DNA from: Leptobrachium leishanense
Taxonomy: Eukaryota > Chordata > Amphibia > Anura > Megophryidae
DNA length: 64,000 bases
Direction: 5' to 3'
Assembly (NCBI GenBank): GCA_009667805.1
Contig: CM019063.1
Span: 356,195,307-356,259,306, forward strand
The notes under the pieces are model-generated. The model ran no database searches. It saw only the letters and a list, made by a program, of their open reading frames with translations, and was not told where the DNA came from. A program made the translations under genes and the position numbers. Positions 21,850 through 34,400 of this stretch are shown here, piece after piece; position 1 is the stretch's first letter, and each line of letters begins with the position of its first letter.

Positions 21850-22228
21850 GATTTTATATTATACAAGTTTATATGTATCTCTGATCCTTGGTGATCATCG
21901 CTGTCTGTGTTTATTTAGTTATGTACTATCTAAAACCATTGTCTTGAGATATGACATGAGATGTATGTAAGGTCGTCTGCCATACAGTCATTTATGTATA
22001 TTTTCTTGAGTACATAGACTGTGGATAATGGTTTGCGCCACTGATTGAACGAGAGATGAGAGATAAGACGCTCCCTACGGAACAGAAACGGACATGTGCA
22101 GTTTCAGCCTCTTCATGTGAGGTCCGGAAGAGGAAGTGCGTCAAAGGGCACCCATGGCGGCAATGCAACACAGACCGCGGTTTTGGAACGCACGCCAGCA
22201 AGATACGCTGATTAGATTAAATGACGGA

Positions 22229-22242
22229 TACTATAAAAGGGA
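22229..22242 (+). promoter_or_regulatory. TATA box upstream of the PLE3 hammerhead
   Basis: ACTATAAAAGGGAC is a strong TATA-type match about 35 bp upstream of the hammerhead at 22262. A promoter in the PLE terminal repeat that starts RNA just before the ribozyme is plausible. This is inference from position. Confidence 0.45.
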
Positions 22243-22261
22243 CAGCTGCAATACTGAAGGG

Positions 22262-22312
22262 CATACCGACTGATGAAACTCGCAGGGAAGCGAGAGAAAT
22301 GCGTCTCGGTCC
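22262..22312 (+). ncRNA. Hammerhead ribozyme candidate 3, in the PLE3 3' region
   Basis: Stem I is ACCGA (22265-22269) with TCGGT (22306-22310), five perfect pairs. The core CTGATGA is at 22270-22276. Stem II is CTCGC (22279-22283) with GCGAG (22290-22294) around a six-base loop. GAAA is at 22296-22299, a minimal stem III is TGCGT, and cleavage is predicted after C22305. Extra A residues flank stem II (two on the left, one on the right), which departs from consensus. It lies about 420 nt after the nuclease stop, as in other PLEs. Confidence 0.65.
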
Positions 22313-22780
22313 AGCCCATATTATTTTAATTTCTTTTATTTACTTTTAATTACTTTTTATTACTATTTACTAAATTACTATTTTTCTGTATTTTATCCTT
22401 AAAGTTTTTTATAAATCCACTATCGGAAGACTTCATTTTCTTGAAAAGTACCGGTTAGGGGTAGGATCCCCCGTGGAGTTAAAGTGGTCCAAGGCTTACA
22501 TACTGAGCCACTCGTAAGGGAGGCTCAGGATCACGTGAGTAATTCGACTATGGTGATATATATTCCCTATATGAAAGATTTTGTGCTATGTCTATCTCCA
22601 TTTCTTTTTGAGAGAATTTTCCTGTGACGACAGACTGTTGGTACACGATCAACCAGACACTGAATCGTTTGATGGGACAAAGCCCCCCTTAGAGGCTTAT
22701 CTGCATATATCCACAAGCCAGTAGGCTCTCTGTGAGTGGTTCTATATACAATTCCAAATCTATCATCTGTATGTAACAAT
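22313..22780. other. PLE3 tail and unassigned sequence
   Basis: AT-rich runs (TTTATTACT repeats, 22320-22400) follow the hammerhead, then unassigned sequence into which a solo LTR has inserted. No gene is seen. Confidence 0.4.
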
Positions 22781-23912
22781 TGTAGCGATGTGTTAAAGTT
22801 TACTGTGGCAGTACCCATTTTTGGCCACAAGATGGAGACAATCACGATTAAAGACCCTGGACACTCGAACTACATGTCCCGGCATGCTTTGCGAAGAAAC
22901 AGGAAGTGGGTGGGTTTGTGGAGACGCTGTACATCCTGCACCTCGTGGAGAACAGGGAGAGGGCGCCAGGGAGCAGAGGAGAGTGGATGCACACACAGAG
23001 AAGGAGAGACCAAAAGATAGGCCGGAGCGCAGACAGAGTGGATCGGGCCTTAGGATTGGGTCACCCAGCCTTGCGGGAGACAGACATCACCATCTATATT
23101 ATCCGAGTGCAGTGCTGAGGAGAGAAGACCCCTCGAGTAAGGAGTACCGCGGTCGATTGAAGCGGGGAGCAGGCGGTAAGCTGGCTGAGTCGCGGCTGAC
23201 AGACAGAAGGCCAGACAACAGATCCAGTGGTCGGCGTCCCCAGTCAACATCGAGCGGAGAGACGTCCTGGGTCAGCGGAACCTCAAGCTTGCGCTGGATG
23301 GGTGAGAGGCCCCCAAGGCCGTATGTAAATAAGAGCGTACGCTGCTGTTTTCCTTCTAAAACCCACAGGGCCCCAACTGACTAGTCGAAGACATCATTAA
23401 AGTAAACTCACTGGCCAGTTGAAAAGTACCCGGGTACCCTATACACACGAATACACACCACTTCACGTTCTGGGACTTAACCTGTGCAGGACTCAGTTTC
23501 TTTTTCCAAATCCATACAAGGGGGCAAAGTTAAAGTTACATTCCGAACAATTTTTCCTTTTTTTGTTCCCGCTGCGCGTTTACCGTGATACGAGAACTGT
23601 GTATTTTATTGTGTCCCGCTACGCGGTTTTTCTTCGAATTTCGTATCTTTTAATTTTCTGCTCGGTCGGGGTTTTTTTTTTTCGAAAATACGAAGCCCTC
23701 GTGTTTTCGTTTCTTTTACCGCTACGCGTTGATCGTGTTACGAAAGTACTGTAAATCTTCCTGCATATACCGTGTCTCAAGAGCTGCAAACCTTTTTAGT
23801 AAACCTTTTAATTTGTAAAATTTACAGCGTGTTGGAGTATATTTATTCCCTAGTGCGGGGAGACTGACCCGTGGTTCAATTTTCAGCGGCTCCTCCGGGA
23901 GTGAGCGCTACA
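22781..23912 (+). mobile_element. Solo LTR of the Gypsy element 1/2 family
   Basis: It begins TGTAGCGATGTG and ends GAGTGAGCGCTACA. The four-base direct repeat CAAT flanks it (22777-22780 and 23913-23916). The first 130 bp and last 150 bp are close to the LTR of element 1. The middle is more diverged, so this is another subfamily. No internal region is present, which fits LTR-LTR recombination. Confidence 0.9.
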
Positions 23913-23916
23913 CAAT

Positions 23917-24577
23917 ATTGCGCGATTATTTTGTATTTTTATATATTCTAGAGTATATTGCTGATCACATTATTACTACTATGCCACTTTATCATATGTA
24001 CTACTATTGACCAACATTGTCAGGTCATTTTAGATATGAAACTTCCATAATTATCATATTTTGGCAAGACGGATACGTTGAACTGCTTTCAAACAGACAT
24101 TTTGTTTACCTGGTGTTAAAATTTTATCAGACTGAGCTTCCCAGACAATGGACCTCCTAAATTAGTTAGCATATCTCAACAAGGATGCCCCTTTATCAGA
24201 TTATCAAGCATCAATGTATTGTTCAGAGACTGGGAGAAATAACTTTCTGGGGCAATTCTGGTTGTAAAAACCCAGATGTTAAGGAAGCTATATTGCAAAT
24301 CGCATGGCCTTGAAACTAAGTAATACAATGTATGCCACATGAAAGCAAAACTTATTGTATATCCATGGACATTGAAACTAATGTAGTACAATGGACACCT
24401 GAACGAGCAAAACTTATTGCGTATTCAAGGTCATTTTAATTTGGTCACATCTAAGCTCTCTAGTCATGCAAACCTTGGACAATGGTGAATTGCATAAACT
24501 GCAGAAAAAAATAATAAGGTTAGAGATTTATCTCTTTTTTTGCAGTGATACTACCTACAAAGTTTGTAAAGACAAAT
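23917..24577. other. Unassigned sequence with a ~65 bp tandem duplication
   Basis: No gene is recognisable. Positions 24300-24365 and 24364-24431 are two diverged copies of one unit; each contains TTGAAACTAA, then ACAATG, then AGCAAAACTTATTG. Confidence 0.6.
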
Positions 24578-24717
24578 TATGATGGGGTGTGGCCGGCAGC
24601 CAGCGTGGAAAGCCACATCTAGAAGGGGCTCCCACTGACCGGCATAGTTTCTGGCCACAATGGCGGCAAATTTTCACCAAACTACATCACCTGGCTCAGC
24701 AGATCCCCAGGCTCCCG

Positions 24718-25195
24718 ATGGCCCCCGCGAAAACTCCAAAACCAGCGGATCCCTCACGTTCCAGTAAGCTGCGGGATAGGCCGCAAGATGGCGGCGCCCT
24801 GGGCACTTTATCCCCGTGCTCTCCTATGCCTGTTACTGAGGACGACGCAACTCCTGAATCACGGCAAATGCAACCCCCTGCCTCAGCTCCAGCCACCAAA
24901 TACAGGCAATGCTTCATGATCTCCACGCCACCATACAGGACGATTTCCGCACGAATTTCTGCCGGTCATCAAGGTGCTTCGAAATCATCACATCCCGTAT
25001 AGATGGGGGTTTCCTTTAAAGTTTCTGGTCACCCATCGTGGGACGTTGTCAGTGTTCCATTCCCTACAAGGTGTTTCCGCTCTCCAGGTGTGGGATCTGA
25101 TGGGAGAGGTGACCCCGTTGCACCGGGTCCCTCCTCTGTCGCCATCTAAAGTCTTGCTGGAATGGCCCTGCGTACAGAGAAGTGATGTATGGTAA
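24718..25195 (+). pseudogene. L1 element 1 ORF1 remnant, internally deleted
   Basis: L1 ORF1 proteins bind RNA through a coiled coil, an RRM and a C-terminal domain. The N-terminal part (MAPAKTPKPADPS) and the start of the coiled coil are followed directly, in another frame, by the C-terminal domain motif YRWGFPLKFLV (about 25004). The intact copy on the minus strand shows about 170 residues between these points, so roughly 500 bp covering most of the coiled coil and the RRM are missing. The protein cannot function. Confidence 0.75.
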
Positions 25196-25642
25196 ATATT
25201 ACTGCTGTGTCCTCCGTTTGATTCTGGGGAGTCCTGGACCTGTCTAAGGGTCTTTGAATTCATTTTTAGTATGGCCTGGCGGTGCATCGGTCAGCTGTTG
25301 CTGCCGTCGTTTCGCCATTTTTTGCTTGTACCAACCCCCAACTCCCCCCATGGTTCTTGGGGTAGGCCCGATTTCTGACTGTGGCCTTGGAGTATTTTTG
25401 TACAGGGAGCGGTTGCCCGTTGTACCCTATCCGAATTATTTTTTTTTCTCCAGTTTTGTATTTTTCCATTTTTTTTCCCCACTTTTTTCTGTCCCTTTTT
25501 GTATCCCCCCCCCCCATTGCACCATTCTGGTATGCTATTGCGCTTTTAAATGGGACTGTATATCATTCCAGGACAGAGACTATGTTCCATTGCATTCTGT
25601 GTTTCTGCATCCGTCATTTAACTACTCGTCTGTACACCTGTG

Positions 25643-28600
25643 ATGGGTAAAGGTTTGAGGATTGTTTCCTTAAATGCTAAAGGGTTAAATATTCCCTACA
25701 AACTACACTCTTTGTGGACCTGTGCCATAACCCCCCTGCTGTGTGCCTCCAAGAGACCTATTTTAAACGTTCTGCTCACCACAAACTACCTTCCCAACTA
25801 CCCACATCACTTTCATGCAACTGCTCCGGTTAAAGCCAGAGGGGTGTCGATCTTAATTCACCGTGATGTATCGTTCACTCTGCATAGATCTGTAATTGAC
25901 CCATATGGTCGTTTTTTGTTTCTAGTCTGTGATATTGATCGCATTACATACACGATTGCAAATTTCTACTATCCTAATGTTGAACAACTGACCTTTTTCA
26001 AAAATGCACTTTTAAAACTGATGAGGGTACAGCAGGCAGACTTGTGTTATGTGACGATTTTAATCAGTCATTGGACCTGCCATCTCAACCGACTCTCCAC
26101 GAGCTTCGGTACAGAAATTTGCCACCCTACTAGCTGAATTCCAACTGTTTGATGTATGGCGCATTCTTCAACCGACTGAAGTTGATGGTTCCTTTTATTC
26201 TGGAGCACATAAAACATACTCTAAGATTGATCACTTCTTCATCAGAATAGACTTATTGCAAGAGGTCTCCTGTTGTGATCTGGGATCACCTGGTCGGATC
26301 ATGCTCCTATTACTCTGACCCTTCGGGGTGACTCGGTTACTCGGGGATGTGCCCCGTGGCGGCTTAACGAATCCCTGCGGTCCCACCCGAGGTGTTGGAA
26401 GAGGTAACCCAGACTATAACTAATTACTTTGCTGAAAATGACTCCGTCAATATTTCCCCATTGACAGGCTCATAAGCTGGTAATCAGAGGTGTGCTTTTG
26501 AAGTGGGGATCCCACTTTAAAAAGCTTTCTACTTCGCATCGACTAGACCTACGCCAAATTCTTGACACAACACTACATCATAAACAACGTAATGACATGA
26601 CCTCACAGGCCCTTCCGCGAACTGCAAACACAATTTACAGACTTCGATATGAAAGATTACTTATGGGCAGCTAGACGTCTTCAGGTACGGCATTACCTAC
26701 ATGGTAGTAAGTCCTGTAGACTGATTGCTAATAAACTTCGACAGCATGCTGCTAAATCCAGAATAGAGACAATGACCAACAAAAAAGGGGAGATCTGTCA
26801 TAATCCAAAATTGATAGCTGACTGTTTTGCGGAGTACTACTCTGATCTCTACAATTTACGGACCGATGACACCATAACCCAACCTTCTTTGTCGGACGAG
26901 CAACATCTATCCCTGATTGCACCCATATCCCAATTAGAGTTAACTTCCTCTATTACATCCCTTAAATCGCGAAAGGCCCCTGGTCCTGATGGATTCACAG
27001 CACTTTACTACCGATCATTTCAATCCCAATTATTGCCGTTTCTTTTGTCAGCATTTCAACATATTTTTCGATCTGGCCATGCATCCCCTGATTGGCTGTC
27101 GGCTACGATTGTTACTCTACCCAAAACCTCCCCACCAGCCCCGACATGTTCTAAATATAGGCCCATCTTGTTGCTCAACATGGACACTAAATTATTTGAA
27201 AATTTTGGCGACTAGAATAGTGGATTTGCTGCCCTCACTAATTGCAGACGATCAAGTAGGCTTCAAACACAAACAGGGAACTGACAATACCATCAAAGTA
27301 ACCATATTAATGGACATGGTGGTTTGGACAGCAACTCCGACTCTTTTATCCCTAAATGCCAAAAAAAAGCATTCGATTGCCAACATTGGCTATTTCTAGA
27401 ACATACTCTTAAAATTTAATTTTCTGAGCGTTAATTTCTGCCATTATGTCCCTATATACAAACTCGACCCCATCTTCCTCTGTCTTATACATTTGTTTGG
27501 AAAGAAAACCCGCATTTATCACTAATGGGACTAGACAGGGATGTCCACTCTCCCCGCTACTCTACACTTTCGTCCTGGAACCATTAGCGCAGGCGATTCA
27601 GCAAGCTGACGAGGTAGACGGGATCTCGGTGGGTCCGACTTCCTGTAAATTCAGCCTGTTTGCAGATGATATTCTGGTTACAATGACAAACCCTCTGAAG
27701 TCCTTACCAGCCTTACAATTTTAGACGAATATGGCAGGTTATCCTACCATAAACTCAAAGTAATAAAGACTCAAGCTCTCCCACATGCTATTCCCGGCCC
27801 AGAGATAGCCATCATAAAACGTCTTTACCCTTTTGATTGGAGAACTTGTTCCTTGACATAATTTGAAGTAATATTCTCCTTCTCCAGGAACGCCTTTTAT
27901 TCAGCTAAACTATAAACCGCTTTTAACCTTGACTTAAACATTGTGTTATAGATGGTCTAAAGTTGCGCTTTCTTTGGTGGGTAGGATACATGATCTCAAA
28001 ATGATGCTGTTACTGAAACTGCTGTATATCTTTAGGGCCTTGCCTAGACCGGCCCCCTTAATATTTTTTAAGTCCCTGCTTTCTTCTATGTCCACCTTTA
28101 TTTGGTGTGGAAAACGCCCGCACCTCAAGATTGAAATTCTACATGCTCCAGTTGAGTTTGGTGGTCTGGGGCGCCCGAATATGTTATTATTATAGAGCGG
28201 CATTATTCCTGAACCTTGGCAGTCTGGTTTCCCGGGTTAACTCGCCTCAATGGGTTTTGCGATTATCTCCTCAGTCCCTTCCTCATGACTATGCTACCTT
28301 AGCTTTAACACCTAAACTTCAACGACCACGCATGGATCCCCTCCCAATGTTCCCCAGACTGATCTTAAATATTTGGGACAAAACACGTTCTATTTTGTCT
28401 GCAATCCACCCACTAACTATTGCGTCTACAGTTTCAGTATTCTCGCATTTAATCCAACTTTTATCATCGCCTCTGGTCCTCAAAAGGTATCTCACATTTA
28501 TATAATCTATATGATTCTTGTGGACGTTTGTCCTTCCCTGTCCTGAGCCAGAAGTTTTCCTTGGATCCCGCCTTTCACTATACTTTCCTACAAATAAGGT

Positions 28601-29300
28601 CCTGCTTTTCCACATACCATATGTTAACCCCTTCACTGCTGAGCCATCTTTCCTTGGGAGTCAATGAGGACGTTCCCCACACATCCTCAGCAGTGAAAGG
28701 GTTAAAATTCCCTGATCAGACCACTCTATTGACTTTCGAACAATATTATGTAGCCCCTTCTCCTGATGTTCGTCCTCTTTCCCTAATATACCATCTTCTA
28801 GTAACCTCGGTACAAACTTCTAAATGGCGCTTCCCGTCCAATTGGGAGAGGGACCTAGGAACTCAGATTCCTGACTCTACCTGGGCGGGATGTTTTCTAC
28901 TTTATTTCTCCAAATTTCGTTGCACATCCTTAACAGAGGCCAGAAAAAAAAGATTCTATGTAGAGGGTATATTACACCTGACAGGGAACATCATTTTAAC
29001 CAAGGTTTCAACAATGTGTTGGAGAGGGGCCGGGCTCATTTTTACACATTTGGTGGACCTGCTGTTTGATAAATCAATTTTGGAGCGCTGTAGCTCGGTT
29101 GAGTTCTGAAATTGTAGGCATGGAAATTCAAGTTCTCCCTGAAATTCTTCTACTCCAGATAATGTCTCCCTCTCCCGTCTGCAACAACAATCCTTAGCAC
29201 ATGTGCTGTCTGTAGCGACAACTTTGGTGGCAGAGAGATGGAAGTCCTCTAATCTTCCCTCGCTCAAAAGGTATTACCGACCGTTTACATATCTTGAGAC
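25643..29300 (+). pseudogene. L1 element 1 ORF2 (endonuclease-RT), multiply broken
   Basis: ORF2 nicks target DNA and reverse-transcribes. The ATG at 25643 opens an APE-type endonuclease with LRIVSLNAKGLN and KARGVSILIHRDV. RT segments include SRKAPGPDGFTALYYRSF (about 26965), [20 protein letters not shown] (about 27530) and FADDILVT (about 27660). Further C-terminal segments follow to about 29300. At least eight frame changes separate the pieces. The residues match a vertebrate L1 of the Tx1 type by motif. Confidence 0.8.
28628..28701. mobile_element. piggyBac-type MITE inside L1 element 1
   Basis: The 74 bp element lies between two TTAA sites (28624-28627 and 28702-28705). Its terminal inverted repeat is CCCCTTCACTGCTGAG with CTCAGCAGTGAAAGGG. 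TTAA duplication is the hallmark of piggyBac. No coding capacity. Confidence 0.85.
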
Positions 29301-29598
29301 TGCTAGATTGAATGGCCAGAGGTCTAGCGGGGATACCACACACGAAGAAGGACCACTCGTCGGTATGATATATATATATTATATATATATATATATACAG
29401 TTAATTTTACCAGTTTAAGTTAGACATGTATTCCCTGAACTGTTGATGTTCCATGACTGGTTGTGATGTTCCGTTCCCTTCCTCCCCCTCTTTCTTTTCT
29501 GTACCCCTTCTCCCCTTTGTTTTTATTATGTACTCTATGTTTGAAAGAAAAATAGAAAAAAAGTCTGCATAAAAAAAAAACATTAGGACACTATAGGC

Positions 29599-30966
29599 TA
29601 GACATGTGCATTCGTTTTAGTACTAAAACGATTTAGTCTGAATTTTGTGATAATTTAGTTTTTGTATGACTCAAGAGATACCAAACTGCTCAGTACAAAA
29701 AAACGAAAGAAAATAAAATAAAATGCACTACATTTTAGTTTCAGTCCTTTTTGTGATATTACATTGATGAGTGAAGGAGACCAGCAATGAAGAGCCGCAG
29801 CACAGACAGCCAGCACAGGAGAGGAAACCTTTACTTAAGATGATAAAAGCAGCTGGAGAAGGAAAACATTCTAATAAAATCACACTGAAAGCTAATGACA
29901 GAGGAGGGCTGGATAGTAAATTGGACACTATTACAAGCAGCACTGGGAGAAGAGAGGGACTTTATAAAACGTGTGTTATCTCCCCTCCCGCTCTGCATAA
30001 TAGGGGTTTAGGTCTGATACATTTTAGATTATCCAGGGGCACTATCCCCCTTTCCTCATCTATAATACACATTTTATATAAAGTCCCTCTCCCAGTGCTG
30101 CTTGTTATAAAGTTTTTTTTACATCTGATACAATTAGTATCCAGCTCTCACAGATACTCGGTCCTTATAAGCCTTCAGTGTGATTTATTTGAAGGTTCTA
30201 CCTGGATTTAAGTGCTTTATTTTGTTATAGAAATAAATTTGCATCAGTCATCTCTACTCTGAGCTTTCAGACCGATTTACGTTAATATTTTCCCTCTCCC
30301 CTGCTTTTATATTCCTGTGTCTCCCCCACAGAAATACAAAGTTTAAGTAAAAGTTCCCTCTCCTTTGCTGGATAAGCATTGCATTCCAAAGTTCTGCACC
30401 CTCCACATGCCAATACAGTAGGATGTTCTATACAGAGGGGCATTAATTAATGCAGGAGGATGTTCTATACATTATACAGACTGGGGTATTAATTAATACA
30501 GGAGGATGTTATCTACATTATATAGAGGAGGAGCCTTTTTTAGCCCTATAAATCCAGTGACTGAGATCGGCTGCTTGTTAGATTATCTCTCAGCACAATG
30601 TATCAGGCTCAGCTGTTACAGTAACTGACTAACAGTGCTCAGTTTCAGTAAAACAAGGAATATTGTTATAACCTCATTTATAAAAATATTATTTACTAGT
30701 TTTACTGAAACTGAGCGCTGTGATGAGCAGCAGTCAGTTACTGTAACAGCTTTGCATGACACATTGTGCCGAGAGTGAGAGATACTGTAACAAGCAGCGA
30801 TCTCAGCCCTCTGAGGAACCACTACAATAGTAATTGTATCCACTGGTTTTCGGATGAAATTAGTTTTCATACTAAAGAACTGAAAATTTCTTTAGCAACT
30901 AAATAAATTGCATTTTATGACTAATCCATTAGTTCCAAACAAAATGTTGTGCTGTGCACATGTCTA
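29599..30966. mobile_element. Non-autonomous hAT-type element, 1.37 kb, with internal palindromes
   Basis: The termini TAGACATGTGC and GCACATGTCTA are inverted repeats. An exact 8 bp direct repeat, CTATAGGC, flanks them (29591-29598 and 30967-30974), as in hAT insertions. Inside, 29935-29970 pairs with 30080-30112 (the AGCACTGGGAGA region). A larger inverted repeat near 30610-30760 is built on AGTTACTG and AGTTTTACTGAAACTGAG. There is no transposase ORF. Confidence 0.85.
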
Positions 30967-31423
30967 CTATAGGCAATATGATCTGTAACATATTATACAA
31001 GGTGCCTAGGTGGTATTTGAAAATTTTAATCTATGTGGTGAGTTATAATAGATAATCATGGTACTGATATTTTATAAAAAAAATAGAGCGCATACCACAT
31101 TTGATTATTAAAGAACATTCAGTAAACAGATTAAATCTGTTAATTAGGAATGAATTTTAAGGAATATATCAAATAAAAATTTTTTCAATATAAAAGTTTT
31201 TATTGGAGTTCACACATAAATTGGTACAACATTGCAAAAAGAAGGAAACTTCAAAGAGAAAGAACATAAATTCGCAGCATTGACAATAAACAATTCAAAT
31301 GAAGTATCAATATAATCTGAGAAGGGGTCATTTGTGCGGACTCCATTTTCCAATAACAGTTAAATTCCTAAACTAACAAAACATAAAACACGGCAGCACT
31401 ACAGTCGTACATGTTAAAGTATC

Positions 31424-34400
31424 TTATATCAAGGTTCCAGACTCGACAAACACCCTCCATCCCTCCCATGTATCATAAAATTGGCACATTGAGTTATTCG
31501 CGGTGTGAAACATTTCTTCATATCTAAAAACACTTTTGAGGGAAATCATAACTTCTTTCATAGAGGGACATAGTGAGGAACGCCAATGTCTCGCTATAAC
31601 TGTTTTTGCTGTCCCCAGTACCATAGAAATAAACCTCCTATGATGGATCTGAATAGTAATGGGTATAATATGTAGGAGGTACAATTTCGGGCATAGTGGG
31701 AGTAGGAGCGAAGTACAATGGGAAATCAGTCTGCTTATTTTTTCCCCAATATCCCCCTAGTGTGGGACATAACCAAAATGTATGCAGTAGAGAACCGAGG
31801 CCGGTAAGGCATCTCCAGCAGAAGCCGGGATTCCCCTAGATATGGGCCAATCGGGTTGGTGTTAAGTACCATCTGCACAATAGTTTGATATGGGCCTCAC
31901 GTAGATTGGTGCTTCTAGAATATTTGTATATTGTTTCCATGGCATATGACCAGTCATCTATGGAGAGCGTGAAAGCCAAGTCTTTTTCCCATTTAACCAT
32001 ATAGGGTAATTTTTTAGGCGGGGTCGGGGTTAGGAGGCTGTTGTAACAGAACGGTTTCATTTGACATTTCTTCCCCATACACAATTTCTGAAAAGCTGAA
32101 AGGTTTGTAGCTGTGAAAGAGGTCAGGCCCTTCTGGGTTAAAGCATGTTTCACACGAAGATAAGTGAAACAGTCACTCAATGGGATGGCAAACTCCTGTA
32201 CCAAGTCGGGGAAGGGTTTCAGGGAGTGGGGTGTAAAGAGCTGCCACACATGCGTCAAGCCGCGCAAGAACCAAGAGTCTAAATTTAAGTCTGGGATATA
32301 GCGACACAAAACTCTTAGAGGGGCGAGACATAGTAAGTCATAAGGCTGTACCAACGGACGACCCCACTGGCACCAGGACATGAGGGAAGAGCATCGAGGT
32401 GGGTAGCAGACCCATGGTGCTATTCCTAGGAAGGAATGGAAGCCACATCAGGTCATGAAGTCTATATGGAAAAATCATGGCATTCTCCAACCGCAACCAT
32501 AGTGGTGGTTCTTTTAGATGCATTGACGACAACAGTTGGGCTAGTAAGGCTGCTTTGTAGTAAGATTGTAGATCCAAAAAACCCAACCCTCCATTACGTC
32601 GCGGTGCAGTGACTGTAGAGGCCGACACTCGAGGAGGCTTCCCCTTCCAAATATGCGCATGGAGTAGTTTTTGCAGCCGGAGCAATAAATGCACCGGTAT
32701 GAAAACAGGGATATTTCTGAAATAGTATAAAATTTGGGGTAGGATACACATCTTTATGGCCGCCATACGGCCCAACCAGGAGGATTCATTTGTGCTCCAG
32801 GTGGAGAGCTGCATCTCGGAGTTCAATAGTGGCGTGAAGTTTTCCTTAAGGATGGTGCCTCGCGATTTAGAAAGGGAGATTCCCAAGTATTTTAAAGAGG
32901 TAGAGCGCCAATCAAAAGGGTACTTACTACGCAGAGAGCTGAGGGATGAAGCAGCAATATTTATAGGGAGAGCTTGTTTTTTACGCACATTATTTTTATA
33001 GTAAGATAACGCGCCAAAGCTATCAAGGAGGTGAAACAGGGAAGGAAGGGAAATCTCCGGCGTGGTCAAAAAAAGCAGTATGTCGTCCGTGAAAAGTGCC
33101 AGCTTGTGCTCCCCATTCGGGGGTCGGCATACCTTTGATTGCCGGGGAAGTCTTAATTTGCGGCGCCAAGGGTTCTAGGGCCAGAATAAACATTAACGGG
33201 GATAATGGACAATCCTGTCGGGTACCATTGGTTATGTGGAAAGAGGAGGATAGAAACCCCGATGCCAAAACTTTCGCCGACGGAGCAGAGTAAAGGGCCA
33301 TAATACTATGTAGAAATTGTGCTGGGAGACCAAACCTTAGTAATACCATCCGCATATACCCCCAATGCAGGCAATCGAACGCCTTTTCAGTGTCCAATGC
33401 CAGCAGGAGTCTGGAGGTATTAGTCCTATGGGCCAAGTCGATTATGTCATAAAAATGTCGGGTGTTGTCACATGTTTGACGGCCTGGGACAAACCCAGTT
33501 TGTTCAGTCGCGATCAAGGATGGGAGTAGGGGAGCCAATCTAGTAGCTAATAATTTAGCATACAGTTTGGCGTCTACATTCAACAGGTAAATAGGGCGGA
33601 AGTTGGCACAGTGTGTCGGGGGTTTACCAGGTTTAGGCAGGGTCACTACTGTTGCCTGCAGCATCTCCGGAGGAATGATGCCAGTGTTCTTAATGTCATT
33701 AAAAAACAGGGTAAGAGTCGGAACTAGTGATGGAACGAATACCTGGTAATACAGATTTGTAAAACCGTCAGGGCCTGGGGCTTTATTTTTTGGGAGTGCA
33801 TTAATAGCCTTAAGTACCTCCTCCTCTGTAAACGCAGCAAGCAAACCTGTAGCCTGAGAGGGAGAGAGGGAGGGGAGACTCGCCGCCTGAAGAAAGAGAT
33901 CTATGTCGTCCGGGGTAGGGGTCGGCACGGTTTGGTCTGATCCTAGGTTGTACAGGGAGGCATAATAGCGTGCAAATTCATCAGAAATAAGGGCTGGGTT
34001 ATAAATTTTTACCTTATTAGCATCCAATAGGTACGGTATGTTGGTTTGCATTCTTTTCACTTTCAATTTTGACGCCAGCAATTTCCCCGGTTTATTCCCT
34101 TGGGTATAATGAGCATAGTTAAGCCTTCTAATTGAGCTCGCAGTGATTTGGAGCATAAGGTGTTCCAACTCGCGGCGCTGCGAAATCAACTGAGCGGTAA
34201 TATAAGGAGGTAGGAGAGGATTTATTCTGGGTTTCTAATACAGTGATTCGTCGTGTAAGGGCAGTCATCTGAGCAGTAAAACGTTGTTTACGTTGCGCTC
34301 CTTTCTGTATAAAATGACCTCGCATAACAGCTTTGTGGGCCAACCATATCGACGCTGTTGCAACATCCCCAGTCACGTTCGCCGTGAAGTACTCCTGAAG

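Larger units (their letters stand above)
24579..29580 (+). mobile_element. L1 LINE (Tx1-like), element 1, old and broken
   Basis: It starts GATGGGGTGTGGCCGG, the same 5' signature as the minus-strand L1 at 36.88 kb, and ends in A-rich sequence near 29580. ORF1 has a large internal deletion. ORF2 carries many frameshifts but recognisable endonuclease, RT and C-terminal segments. A piggyBac-type MITE has inserted at 28628-28701. No clear target duplication was found. Confidence 0.85.

Noticed and set aside
24589..25002. Start of L1 element 1 ORF1 at 24589
   Set aside because: Comparison with the intact minus-strand ORF1 places the start at 24718. The upstream open frame is 5' untranslated sequence.
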